This document shows, in pieces, positions 11,385 through 24,041 of a DNA stretch of 64,000 nt. The stretch covers positions 1,240,001 through 1,304,000 of the forward strand of contig OZ037771.1 in the NCBI GenBank assembly GCA_964035545.1, in the 5' to 3' direction. The DNA comes from Bugula neritina (lineage: Eukaryota > Bryozoa > Gymnolaemata > Cheilostomatida > Bugulidae). The notes beneath the pieces are model-generated. The model saw only the letters and a program-made list of their open reading frames with translations. It was not told where the DNA came from and searched no databases. The translations under genes and the position numbers were made by a program. How positions within the stretch are numbered: position 1 is the first letter of the stretch; each line of letters begins with the position of its first letter.

Positions 11385-14300
11385 ATGGAGAAAGACAACT
11401 CCTGTAGTACAAGTCTAGCAGAAAATGGTGTGAGTCATAAATCATTTGATGATGAAGAGAAGAAAAAGAAACCGTTTACTAAAGAGCAAAAGTTAATCTT
11501 TTTTGTTGCATTTATTTCGGATCTCTTCGCATTTTCACCTATATCCCTTCCTGCACCTTTTCTACCTGCAGTGGTAAGTATTTTTTACCTGCAGTGATAT
11601 GCTTTGAGTACTGGTTAGTAGATGGAACTGATAGTTTCCTATATATTTTAATCTTCAACATCACAGCTATTAGTTAGGGTGCCTATATTGTTTATTCTCA
11701 AAATGCAATAAATACAAATTATAAACTAAATAAGTTTAAAGTTTTTTATCAGATAAACTTATAGCTGATGCACTCAGTTTAGAGAGATATTTTGAGTAAG
11801 GTGCAGGTACTGTCCTATGATCAGTTAGGAAACCAAATTGAAAAAACTGATACTATATTATAATAAACTAGGTTGTCAATTTCTCTCCTACTAAAAGTAA
11901 TCATTAAACAGTGACCCATTTATATTACAGGATGAGCAGCACAACATATCATCTGATATAACAGGATGGATACTAGGAATATACTCTCTGGTTCAACTCA
12001 TCATGTTTCCAGTCTTTGGAAAGTTGGTTAGTTTTATACAATTTATTTATTCGATAATAATTTTTTGTATATTTATATTTTCTTTTATATTATTTGTTTA
12101 TTATCATAAAAAACTCACGCAAGTTTATAGTCACTATCCGTGTGAGAAACCCCTGATGGAAGGAGTTTTTGTTAAAGCGGGCTAAGGACAATTATTTGAA
12201 TGAGGCACAGGAGCAATTATGACTGGATGCTTTTCCTAACATCACCAATGGCCTTTGTCCGGGCTCGAACTCATGACCTTCGTGCTTACTAGACAAACGC
12301 TCTAACCCCTAGACCACGGCTGCTCACTATTTGTTTATTATTATAATTTTCTTAGTTATTACTACTACAGATCCATCGCATTGGTGTTCGGCGAACCCTT
12401 CTGATTGGTCAGATAACTTGTGGAGTATTTGTGATAACATTTGGTCTACTAGAATATCTCCCAGTACCAGATCCTACAGAGAACTCTATGGATGTGACTT
12501 ACTTAGTTCTAGCTATAGTCTTGCGTATTCTACAAGCTCTGGGAGCATCTGCTTATGGAATGGCGGCCATGACACTTTTGACGTCTGCATTCCCGGACGA
12601 CACTGTCGTTATGTTGGTGAGAATTTTTCTATCAAATTTTATGTACCAGATTATATTTGTATAATAATTTGTTTTTATATCAAGTTGTAATATGATTCAG
12701 GGTTATGGAGAGGTGGCTATTGGATTAGGTCTGACTATTGGACCAGCTCTTGGAAGTCTTCTATACAAGGTGAGATTCAGGAAAACTATTCTTGTTTCTG
12801 TTGACTGATTCCTGTCTTGTTGCATATTTTCTGAGCTTAACTTCTGTATTCTCTTTTGGTAAGTGATGATGTATTTGTTCACAAATCAGATCACCAGCTC
12901 CTACCAATTCAGTAGAAATACTGTTGCCTGACAATTCATACAGCTATGTGACAGGTAATGCCCTGGGATCAACATTTTATTTGTGATATACTTTGACTAA
13001 TACCATCATAATGCAATATATTCTATTTTTTTAACTTGTTTTTAATACAAACAATATAATACTGGTAGATTCCACACATCTAAGCATCTTCTATTTTTGC
13101 TGTAGCTCGGTGGATTCATGATGGTGTTTTCTGGAATTGGTGGATTGATTTTGGTAATCTTTGTGATATCCTTTTTCATTTTACCTGCAGATGGTAAGTT
13201 TATACACAATATTTTACCTGCAGACAGCAAGTTTATATAATAATTATCATAACTCACTTTAAGTATATATTTATATATATATATCCACTATCATAATCTC
13301 GAATATTTTCCAATCACTGTTTATTTGAAGATTATGCCAAAAAAGAGGATGAAAAAGCAAACTGGACACTTAAAGAGATCCTAACACATCCTAATGTCTT
13401 ACTCTCTGTGATTCTAATAACTTTCTTTGGAATGTTGTGTACCATGAACAACCCTATTCTGGAGCCAGAACTACGCGCTAAAGTATGAGATTTGGGATCT
13501 TCTAGTAAACTAGTGCACATTGTTATACATGGTTATGTTCTGGGCCATGTTGAAAGTCAAATGACCAACACAAGTCATTTTCTAATAGTTGAATAAATCT
13601 ACAGTCTAAGCCCTAAGGTGCCTTATTAACTTTATGCACACATGCCAGTGTCTATGTACAATATGCTGTGAAAGCTTATAGTTATGTCTTAAATTTGTTA
13701 GACTTGGAAAGCAACACACTAAATAAACATCTCAAACCATGATTTGTTTTGATTTCATACAGTTTGGACTGACACAGGATGAGAGCTCTTTAGTCTTTCT
13801 CTGTATCCCAATCTGTTATTTGATCTCAGCTCCAATTGCCACACACCTTAGAAAAAAGTTTGTGAGTATTTGATTTGATATTTTCACTTAGAAGCTATTT
13901 TTAATCTAAAACTTAAACTTGCATATACAGTATAAGCTGCTATATCTAGGAGCACACAACTCTTAGGAGGGTTACTATCTCGCACCAGGGATTTATAGTA
14001 TAGTATTTATGTATCGATTGGAGATCCAAAAGGAAACTTGAAGTTCTCCAAGCACAAAATTAAAAGTTTTGGGACCATTTTAATTCGAAGGACTGAATCT
14101 AAATAAGTGCAGTTTTTAACTTTCAACTGTTACAGAAAGAGATTGACAATTTGTATTTCATGGCAGGAGATTTTCTTTTGGGAGTAGCAGCTTTCATTTT
14201 CATGGGACCATCACCTATCTTTCCTGGACTTCAGAGGTAGATTATTCTAATAGTATAGTGTGTACCTATATATGTACCTATTTGTATACCTGTATGTTTA

Positions 14301-15614
14301 CCTGTATGTTTACCTGTATGTATACCTGTATGTTTACCTGTATGTATATCTGTATGTTTACCTGTATGTTTACCTGTATGTGTACCTGTATGTATACCTG
14401 TATGTATACCTGTATGTGTACCTGTATGTATACCTGTATGTATACCTGTAAGTGCATATGTATGTGTGTATATGCGCATGGGTGTGTGCGTGCGTGCGCG
14501 TGTGTGTGTCCAACCAAATTGAAGCTAAATAAACAAGCTGATGAATTTAGTTTTCTATTTATTTAAAATAAAATAAATATCAAGCCTTGTACTTAAAAAG
14601 TTTATTTTGTAGTTTACTAATACATTCAACTGTTTAAATTAATAGAAAACAAACCGATAGAATGAGAATTGTGAAATGCTGTAAAAATGTGATTGAAGCA
14701 GCCATTTTGTATTTGTAGGCCCCTGTGGTTATTCATAGTAACTTTGGCTCTACAGGGTGTGTCTAGTGAAGCTGGAGCTATCTTTACCCTGGATTTAGCT
14801 TTCACTCCTATGAACAGGTAAGGAAGTCAACTATAATAATTATATCTATTTGGCTTTACATGTAAAAGTTAAAAAATGGCATATTTGTCTGCAAAGTTTT
14901 CTCCTTTATTTCCTCTTTCATGAATGCTCTTGCTTATATTAACATATCACATTGTTAGTTATATGGCAAAGTTGTACAGTATTCATTAACATTACAAATG
15001 GCTGGTTATTGACTCTATTTTTTTAAGAATTGACATATACTACATAAATATTGACCCATGCACTTTGCACTGTATTTACAGTAACAGATAATATAGTCTA
15101 CAGTGTGTGCATTGAAATACTCAGAAACAAAACCTGGCCGAGTATACTACTTTAATTTTATGTAAAATGGCTGTAATTACTTTAATGAACTTATATGACA
15201 CCCCATAGTTTATCTGATTTCATATTCACACAGGGGAAGTGGACCAACAAGAGAGATGAATTCCGCAACGCAAGCCTTAGTGTCTGGTATTTGGTTGACT
15301 ATGCTATCATTTGGGTGAGTAGCTTTTTTTTGTTCATATACATCAAAATATGTTTTGTATTATGTATCATTGCATACAAGTTTTCAAGAATTGTGTTTTT
15401 TTAAAAGTTTCATTGTTTTTTTTTTTGTAGAACTTTCCTTTCTCCGATACTGTCTGGCATCTTCATAGAAAAGATGAGTTATGGGTGGACAACTACAATA
15501 TATGGAGTCATGTGTCTAGTACTAGCTGTAATAGTATTACTTATACAACTCTATAGAATTATTAGGAATCACTATGGAAAATTAGACTCTGAGAATAAAC
15601 CTCTGCTGAAATAA
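11385..15614 (+). CDS. MFS transporter, SLC18B1-like, copy C (complete)
   Basis: Twelve-helix MFS transporter, same family and intron phases as copy B. Exons: 11385-11573, 11931-12026, 12371-12616, 12701-12769, 13106-13193, 13331-13482, 13763-13861, 14136-14236, 14719-14817, 15234-15314, 15431-15614; 467 residues. Exon 1 is almost the same as in copy B. Motif A region reads GKL then IHRIGVRR; TM5 has GLTIGPALG. Exon 10 ends in TMLSFG, shared with copy E but not with A, B or D (TTFAFG). Exon 11 is nearly identical to A, D and E. Exon 5 differs at MMVFSG instead of MTVFGG. Intron 2 carries a SINE absent from copy D. AATAAA lies at 15712. Confidence 0.85.
12105..12328 (-). mobile_element. tRNA-derived SINE with target-site duplication, in intron 2 of copy C
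   Basis: Read on the minus strand it starts with a tRNA-like head: an A-box-like GGTCTAGGGGTTAGAGC and a B-box-like GAGTTCGAGCCC. A shared body follows, including GCCATTGGTGATGTTAGG, then a short T-rich 3' end. A perfect 13-bp duplication, ATTTGTTTATTAT, flanks it at 12092-12104 and 12329-12341. Copy D has the same intron without the element. Confidence 0.88.
13180..13240. repeat. Two-unit repeat of the exon-5 donor in copy C
   Basis: The exon end plus donor (TTTTACCTGCAGATG|GTAAG) is followed by one diverged copy ending in GCAAG, which has lost the donor GT. It lies at the same place as the 33-bp arrays of B and D. Confidence 0.7.
14260..14510. repeat. 12-bp minisatellite in intron 8 of copy C, ending in a TG tract
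   Basis: About 16 units of TACCTGTATGTA with T/A/G variation, followed by a (TG)n/(CG) stretch. An array of the same unit lies at the same position in copy D. Confidence 0.92.
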
Positions 15615-16522
15615 AATTATAATATTTTTAAAGTTATAAGTCTTTCTCCCACCTTATTTATAGATTTTATTGTTTTCAAATTTATGTGTTAGATTTGTTT
15701 TTTAAATAACTAATAAAGACATGCACAAAGTATTACATGCAGCTGTTACATTTGAATTTAACTGCCATTATCACTGAATATTCAAATATGTTGCTAAGAG
15801 AAACTCTGGGGCTTGACTCAATTAAAACTTAGAGATACTACATTAAGGGCTACATTGCTAAGGGGAGGGGGGTTGAAACTCCTTACTGTAAGAAATAAAG
15901 TATACAGTCAGTCAGTATTGTTGACTATACGTTGTTTAGAATTACTTATTCCATATTTCATTGAGTTTCTAATCTGATCAATGACCTCTTAATGTATTTA
16001 AACACAATAAATTACGTTTTACTGCAGATCTCTACTCACTTGAAATATGCAGCACTTGTTTAGACACAACTTTCAACAACTCGTGCTTCTTTCAGGGAAT
16101 AGAAATAAATGATAAAATGATAGCCTACAGCTTTATGATAAAATCAATGTTGTCATTGATCAGTTAGCTACTTGTATAGTAGGATATAGCAGCGCTGATC
16201 TGTTTAAATTTACAGTAATAGGGAAGACAACTACAATTTTAAAATTAGAGCAATTACAACAGTAAAAGTGAACATGGGTTAAAAAAATACAAATGAAGTA
16301 TGAAACATGCTAAATAAGAAATCAACTGCGTGAGAATTAGTTTAGAAACCTCCATCTTTGTCAATCCAACAGAATTCCTTTCAATATCTGTATAAATAAA
16401 ACTCTAAATGCTGGAGAGAAAAAGGAGAAATGCCAAAATACTTTCAGCATTTCAAACATAACATCACGCCAGTTCCTTCTAGAAATCACTGGATCCGGTT
16501 TCATCATACAGCTTACCAATAT
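15615..16522. other. Spacer between copies C and D
   Basis: AT-rich DNA with AATAAA at 15712-15717. No coding signal was found. From about 16478 it matches the copy C upstream region. Confidence 0.55.
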
Positions 16523-16681
16523 AAACATGTGACCACAACCAGATAGTTCTGCTTGTAACTACCACCAGCTTTCTCTTTAACAGCAAGTATAGTATCCAGT
16601 TTGAGTGAGAAAACCAGTTTACTCTTCATATGCTAAACTATCATTGGTCAAACAAGCAGGGCTCTCACAAATAAAAGACAG
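16523..16681 (+). promoter_or_regulatory. Putative promoter and 5' untranslated exon of copy D
   Basis: It shares GTGACCACAACCAGATAG and the preceding CATACAGCTTACC block with copy C, then diverges. It ends at an apparent donor, GACAG|GTAAGG, at 16681/16682. The acceptor is TTTACTGTAG ending at 16895, just before the ATG. Confidence 0.42.
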
Positions 16682-16896
16682 GTAAGGCAGAAGATGCTGC
16701 ATTCAGTTCTCCTCGATTGAATGTAGATGTTCATGATTTATAATTCGGCTTTAGAGTTGAGATATTTCTATAGATTCATATCAGGTTTGTAATTCATAAT
16801 AACAATAGACTGACTACCAACTGCAATATATACTTTATAACTGTTGAGTGTAGATACAGGGTGGTTTATATACTTTGTTGGCTTGTTTACTGTAGG

Positions 16897-19800
16897 ATGG
16901 AGAAAGACAACTCCTGTAGTACAAGTCTAGCAGAAAATGGTGTGAGTCATAAGTTATACTTAAAAGATGAACGCAAGAAAAAGAAATCATTTGCTAAAAA
17001 GCAGGCGTCAATATTTTTTGTTGCATTTATTTCGGACCTCTTTTCGTTCTCAGCCGCATCACTTCCAGCTCCATTTTTACCTGCTTTGGTAAGTTTGGAT
17101 TTTTACCTGCATTAATTAGTAAGTTTGAAATAATACAGTCAAGTTTTATCTAAGTTTATGCTACAGTATTCCAGCTTTTAGTGAAAGCTTTCTCCAATTG
17201 TTAATTATTTCATAACTGCAACTTCTCATCCACATTTTGAAAATTTCTTTTGTTATTTTTGCAGCTTGCAAAAGTTATGAGGTCTGATAAAAAAGTCTGA
17301 TTAATGTTTCATTACATGCAATTGATATCTGCAATTAAATGTCACAATTTTTCAAGTCAAATAAAGTTCTAGTTCAAGCAAAACTAGCTTTACCAGCCTG
17401 CGAACTATTACAAGCTATGACATGTGGCTATTTATTTATAAGAGAAAGTAGCTGAGGTTGAGAGTTAGGCTAGTTACTAGTACATGATGTTTGCTCATGC
17501 CTTTGGTGATGTCAGGCATCTGGTATTCATTGCTGGAATTCTCACTTAAACTGCATGCCATAACACTTCATCTCCCACATGGTACTTCAGAGCTGGTGCT
17601 GGTAGGGGGACTTTCCTTGTCAGTCTACAACTTTCAGCATTCACGTCTGCACTTTTAATTATTTGTTACAGGATGAGCAGCACAACATTTCCTCTGATAT
17701 AACAGGATGGATACTAGGATTATACTCTCTGGTTCAACTCATCATGTTTCCAGTCTTTGGAAAGTTGGTTAGTTTTATACCATTTATTTACTTAATAATA
17801 TTTTTTTGTATATTTATATTTTCTCTATTATCTTTTTTTATCATAATTTTCTTTATTATTTTTACTACTACAGATCCATCGTGTTGGCGTTCGGCGAACC
17901 CTTCTTATTGGTCAGATCACTTGTGGAATATTTCTGATAACATTTGGTCTACTAGAATATCTCCCAGTACCAGATCCTACAGACAACTCTATAGATGTGA
18001 CTTACTTAGTTCTAGCTATAGTCATGCGTATTCTACAAGCTCTGGGAGCGTCCGCTTTTGCTACGGCGGCCATGACACTTTTGACGTCTGCATTCCCTGA
18101 TGACACTGTCGTCATGTTGGTGAGAATTTTTCTATCAAATTTTATGTACCAGATAATATTTGTATAATAATTTGTTTATATCAAGTTGTAATATGATTCA
18201 GGGTTATGGAGAGATGGCTATTGGATTAGGTCTTACTATTGGACCAGCTCTTGGAAGTCTTCTATACAAGGTGAGATTCAGCAAGATCACTCTCACTTCT
18301 GCTGTAGTTTCCTTATAATTATTATTTGTTTGATGCTTCTGGCAGCAATGATGATAAAATTATTCCAGGCGTTGGTCCAGCACCTGAGGGATAATTTATC
18401 ATTTATATTACATTTAGCCTATGACACCATTACCACATACAATGCATATTCCCTCTAGATGTATTAGATGTATTATATGATTTCCCCTCATCTAAGCCGT
18501 TTGTATTCCTACTGTAGCTTGGTGGATTCATGACGGTGTTTGGTGGAGTTGGGGGTCTAATCTTGTTGACTTTTCTTATATCTTTTCTCATTTTGCCTGC
18601 AGATAGTAAGTCTATATCTAGCATGTTACCTGTAGATAGTAAGTTTATATCTATCATTTTACCTGCAGATAGTAACTCTATACCTAATATTTTACCTGCA
18701 GATAGTAATTGTTTATATTTAATACTTTACCTGCAAATATTCTATAATCTATAATTTATGTTTTCCTTAATGGTGTGCATTCGAATACATGCCTCTATTG
18801 TTGATTCATTTAAAGATTATGCCAAAAGAGAAGACGAAAAAGCAAACTGGACTTTAAGGGAAATACTGACACACCCTAATATCTTACTTTCTGCCATTTT
18901 AACGACTTTTTTTGGAATTTTCTGCACTATGAATAACCCTCTACTGGAGCCAGAACTACGGGCTGAGGTAACTTATTAACTTCATGTATACTTGACAATG
19001 TCTATGTGCAAAATGTTAGGAAAGTTATTATTGTCCAAGCTATTCAAAACCATAGTACACAGAGTATAACGATTGTATTTAATTTTATGCAGTTTGGACT
19101 GACACAAGACAAAAGTTCTTTAGTCTTTCTCTGTACTCCAGTCTTCTTCCTAGTCTCAGCTCCAATTGCCACACACCTTAGAAAAAAGTTTGTGAGTATT
19201 TAAAGTGATCTTTCTATTTAAATGTTGTCAGTTCAAGACTATCTTTCCATATACAGCATAGCTGTCTGTGCAATAAATGTTCACAGACAGGTAGAAGTCA
19301 TTTAAGTTTTAAGTCAGTTGAGTCTGAGTTACTGAACTCTGATGTGTGTACTTTAACTTCCAACTGTTACAGAAAGAGATTGACAGTTTGTATTTCATGG
19401 CAGGAGACTTTCTTTTGGGAGTAGCAGCTTTCATTTTCATGGGGCCATCACCTATCTTTCCTGGACTTCAGAGGTAAATTATTTTAATAGTATAGTGTGA
19501 ACCTATATATGTACCTATATGTATACCTGTATGTATACCTGTATGTGTACCTGTATGTTTACCTGTATGTGTACCTGTATGCATACCTGTATGTATACCT
19601 GTATGTGTACTTGTATGCATACCTGTATGTGTACTTGTATGTGTACCTGTATGTTTACCTGTATGTTTACCTGTATGTATACCTATATGTATACCTGTAT
19701 GTTTACCTGTATGTTTACCTGTATGTTTACCTGTATGCATACCTGTATGTATACTTGTATGTTTACCTGTGTGTGTACCTGTATGTGTACCTGTATGTAT

Positions 19801-21721
19801 ACCTATATGTATACCTGTATGTTTACCTGTATGTTTACCTGTATGTATACCTGTATGTTTACCTGTATGTGTGTGAGTGTGTGTGTGTCTAGATTAAGAT
19901 GTGTTAACATGACATACTAACAAGTTAAACTGATTTTATAAGGAAATTATAATAAAATAGTTGATTAAATTGAAGTTGGGTAATTAATTGACTTTCTAGT
20001 AAATAATGACCAAAACTTAAAATCAGTTCAAAATGTGTGCAAGCTTCGCTCTTAGGGGTCACATTGTATGTCCTGATTCTAAAAATGTGTAGGAAAAGGG
20101 CTGAACGAGAGTCCTACAACAATAGATCGCAAATGACAATGTCATTGCCATATTGCCAAATCAGAATGCGATTATGGACTGTGGTTGGAACAGCAACGCA
20201 CTCTTCTTGAAAGATATTTAGCTTTTATTATGGCTACCAGGTGAAACCATTGGTATAGTTTGCATCTCCTTTGAACCATTAAAAACTGCACTATTTGTCA
20301 GTTGTGGACTTACAAAATTATGCTGACTAAATTTCTTTTAAAATAGTTAAATGCGGTTCACAGTGATAGATGCAAAAACTGAATTAATAATTCAACAAAA
20401 AAATAGAAAATTTACCAATTTTAGAAAGAATAACTAAGTAAATTTGGTTTTACTTGTTAACACTTTATTGGTTTTTTAGGCAACAAACATGTAAATTAAC
20501 AACCATACTTTTATAAATAACGCAAAAAGTATTTAAAATATTTAGTGAGTAAAGAAATCAAGATGTTAATGTGAATAAATAAACTGATGTATTTTATATT
20601 ATATTTATCAAACAAAATAAAATGAAAGCCTAAAATCAACTTCTAAAAATATTTTTTATAAAAGGAGCTATTTATTTAGTTTATTATCAAATTGAAATTT
20701 TTAATTAAAGTAAAAATTGGTCATATTATGTAAAATTGTGATTGGAGCAGCCATTTTGTATTTGTAGGCCCCTGTGGTTATTCATAGTGACCTTGGCCCT
20801 TCAGGGGTTATTTGCTGAGGCAGGAGTTATCTTCACCTTGGAATTAACCTTCATTCCTATGAACACGTAATAATTATAATAATCATATTCATCTAGTTTA
20901 TATATGCAAACTTTTTTTTAAAAAATAGGCATGAATGGTATTTACAGAATGCTCTTTTCTATCTATTTATACTTCCACAGGCCGTTTCACAATGATCATA
21001 TTATATCCTTTATTATAGAATATCTCGCTAAACTGTTATTGGCACTATACGGTTGTTGTTATTAAAATGACAAATTATTATTATTCTTTTAAGGTATTAG
21101 TTTTTGGTATTGTTCAAACAGTAATAGTTACAGTAATAGAAAATACAACTTTCAAAGTTTGCATTAAAATAATCACTAAGCAAGCTTGTATAGGGACTTA
21201 ATATCATGTAAAAGAGAGGTCATGCTGACATACTCTCATAAACCTTAACATTACAGAACAAATCATATCCACTTTCATACTAACATACATCTATAAACTA
21301 TAGAGACATTATATTCAATTTGCAGAGGAAGAGGACCAACAAGGGAGATGAATACTGCAACACAAGCCTTAGTATCTGGTATTTGGTTGACTACCTTTGC
21401 TTTTGGGTGAGTTATAGATAAGTTTCTATTTTAATAGACTATACTATCATGTATTGAATTGGCTTATTGTTGCTTGGACTATTAGATGCTTTTGAGAAAT
21501 TTGGTTTCAAATAATTCCGCTGTTAATCTTTTTGTAGAAGCTTCCTTTCTCCGATACTGTCTGGTATGTTCATAGAAAAGATGAGTTATGGGTGGACAAC
21601 TACAATATATGGAGTCATGTGTCTAATACTAGCTGTAATAGTATTACTCATACAACTCTATAGAGTTATTAGAAATCACTACGGAAAAGTTGGCTCTGAG
21701 AGTAAGCCTCTGCTGAATTAG
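16897..21721 (+). CDS. MFS transporter, SLC18B1-like, copy D (complete)
   Basis: Twelve-helix MFS transporter with the same 11-exon plan. Exons: 16897-17088, 17672-17767, 17874-18119, 18202-18270, 18518-18605, 18816-18967, 19093-19191, 19373-19473, 20768-20866, 21326-21406, 21538-21721; 468 residues. Exon 1 is one codon longer than in B and C, with a different basic stretch (DERKKKKSFAKKQ). The start is the ATG at 16897 by alignment with B and C. TM5 motif GLTIGPALG is intact. The segment from exon 3 through intron 3 to exon 4 is nearly identical to B and C. Intron 8 is 1.3 kb, enlarged by a 12-bp minisatellite and extra sequence. Exon 10 is the TTFAFG type. Confidence 0.85.
18590..18745. repeat. 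33-bp minisatellite copying the exon-5 donor of copy D
   Basis: About five units of TTTTACCTGCAGATAGTAA plus an AT-rich remainder. The first unit contains the genuine exon 5 end (18605) and the GTAAGT donor. Later units carry GTAAGT, GTAACT, GTAATT, then lose it, so donor strength falls along the array. Confidence 0.88.
19497..19882. repeat. 12-bp minisatellite in intron 8 of copy D
   Basis: About 31 units of TACCTGTATGTA-type sequence, a longer version of the array at the same site in copy C. Its open frames of about 130 codons (YLYV or CMYT repeats) are a product of the 12-bp period, not genes. Confidence 0.95.
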
Positions 21722-22000
21722 CATATTATTATTCAACAACACTTTATGGACTAACTATTTTGTTTATCGATCATCTCATGAAATTTATTTTATCTATTAA
21801 TGACTGTGCTAACTAATATATAAATTATATAAAATTAAACATTATATCTTATTATAAAATATAAACTTAAATTTGCCTCATTCCTGTTTTCTTTACTGAT
21901 CTATAATGGTTCTGCCAACGTGTACAATAATGAGTTACATGCACATAGTTTACATGAAACAGTTATTTTGTGTTCATTTAACAGCTTTTATTGTTAGAGA
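21722..22000. other. 3' flank of copy D
   Basis: AT-rich sequence with no strong AATAAA. Nothing else is recognised before the SINE. Confidence 0.4.
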
Positions 22001-22210
22001 TGCAGAGTTGGTCTAGGGATTAGAGCATTTGCTTAATAAGCAATGTTCATGGGCTCAAACCCAGACAAAGGCCATTGGTGATGTTAGGAAGAGAATCCAG
22101 TCTTAATTGCTCCTGTGCCTTATCTGAATAAGTCCTTAGCAGCTTAGCTGATTTAACAAAAAAACCCTATTCACCAGGGGTTTCTCACAGGAATGGCAAC
22201 TAGTTTTTTT
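22001..22210 (+). mobile_element. tRNA-derived SINE, same family as 12105-12328
   Basis: On the + strand it shows the tRNA-like head (GTTGGTCTAGGGATTAGAGC), a B-box-like GGGCTCAAACCC, the shared body AAAGGCCATTGGTGATGTTA and a T-rich end. Confidence 0.82.
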
Positions 22211-23640
22211 GTATTTTGCATGATGTAGGAATACCTAAACATTCAAATAAATCATTAATCTTACATAATGCACTCATAATAAAAATACTTGGATAATTTA
22301 ATCATTCTTTAATTTTTTACAATGTAAAGGAGAAAAATATCTAAACTCTGTGAATTGTATTTAAGTTTCACAATAAAACCCATGACAGATTCCAGTTTGA
22401 AGTGACATTACTCAATATCTAAGAGTAGCCACATAGAAGCCAGGCACAATACAAGCATTTGCCAATTAACATAGCTTTGTATGAATACGCATTTTTTCAT
22501 AATGATTAATCTTGAATAAAACTCTATTTTTTGTGCAAATTGTTAGTCAACTTATAGTTTGCTAGTAATAAAAGCAAGTTCCAGGGCAGAAGATGTTACA
22601 TTTTGTCTTAGCAGGCTCAAGGATAGCTGCTTCTAGCCAAGGCAACATCTCCAGGTTAGAGCTAATGTTTAGGTTCATCAATCGTATATATTTTAAAATG
22701 TTCTTTAAAATTTTATGTCAATATTGTTCATTAGAAAGTCAATGAGGTAGAAACACATTCGAAAGCATATATTGATATTTTCATAATAACTACAACACTG
22801 GTGGCTAGTTTTTTCTTCCTATTTTAGTTTTTTTTTCAAAAAGTGTAATATAAGTGCAAAATATTATCAGTGTTGGAATATAACATACTCAGTTGATCAA
22901 TAAATTATTGAGTTCAATAGTATTTATTTCACTCCCTTCATAAATTTAGAAAGTTTGACATTAAAGTATAACGACAGTTCTACTAAAAAAAGGCAGGAAA
23001 TATAAATAGATACTGAAGGAACATCTTTGTATTACAACTTCCTAAATATAAAAACTATGTTATAATATCCAATTAGAGATGAAGTTATCTTTTATTCTCC
23101 AACATTATTAAACAAAACTGAGGATGTACATTGTACATTATTATTATATGGTTGAAAATCCAAACGTATCTTGTACTTTGATACTCAATGCATTCAAATT
23201 TTTGTAATTTCTAAAATTTTTCATTCGTGGTATAGCTTTGATCTCATTTTATGAAACACTTTATGAAACTCCTAAATTGTTTTTAAATAATATATGCAGT
23301 TTAAATAAAAATATTTTTCAACACTGATTTTGATCTAAGACTCAGCTCTGTTGTGCAGCATAATTTGATGAAAAAAATTAATAGAAATCTGACTTAGCTT
23401 TTTAGAAATCTGATCGCTCACATTCCTAGAGTAAATACACAACTACACTGCAGTATTCACTCCACTTAGAATACAATATATTATGTATAATTTGTGTCAA
23501 ATTGTATACTATTAGTAATTTCATTAATACTCACCTGTCACCATGCAACCTGTCAGATATAAATCAAACCCTACAAACAGGTATCCAGAGACCTCTATCA
23601 ATTCTCTCATAAACTAAGAAGTAGATCACACTATGAATAA
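22211..23640. other. Intergenic, nothing recognised
   Basis: AT-rich DNA with stops in all frames. No repeat array, RNA gene or coding signal was seen. Confidence 0.5.
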
Positions 23641-23909
23641 AGTCTACACTTAGGTAAGTATAACAACATCTATTACTTGCACTAAGTTATCTTTAGACAA
23701 CTTTTTTAGACTTCATGCGGAAGAGCTTTTTACTACTGCATACTTTTTGAGTAAGTTATGCTTTATTATTGCAATGTACTTGTAATTGCCTATATAGTTC
23801 ATATTAAAGACGAAACTCTCTGTGTATCAGCAGGCATTGTGTATATATTTCAGTTGTTATAGTTGATTGATTTAATCAGGTTGATTGATTTCAGTTGCAA
23901 GCAGAACTC

Positions 23910-24041
23910 ATGGCTGGAGGTGATGCTCTTCTTAACAGAAACACAATGAAATTTAAAGAAGAAAATGAAGGAGATGTGAACAAAAGTTTAAACACATTCG
24001 ACAATATGACCTACATTTGTAACTTGCATGTTGGTAATTGA
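23910..24041 (+). CDS. Possible short first exon or 43-residue ORF, unrecognised
   Basis: An ATG at 23910 opens a frame of 43 residues (MAGGDALLNRNT at its start; polar and acidic). It follows an acceptor-like TTTCAG ending at 23894, and a donor-like TTAG|GTAAGT lies upstream at 23653/23654. This resembles the untranslated-exon and first-exon layout of the MFS copies, but the sequence does not match their exon 1. No downstream MFS exons follow. It could be a relict gene start or chance. Confidence 0.2.
   Translation: MAGGDALLNRNTMKFKEENEGDVNKSLNTFDNMTYICNLHVGN

Noticed and set aside
14260-19892. Open frames of 60-130 codons inside the 12-bp minisatellites
   Set aside because: They exist only because the period is a multiple of three and the unit lacks stops; they lie in introns of copies C and D.
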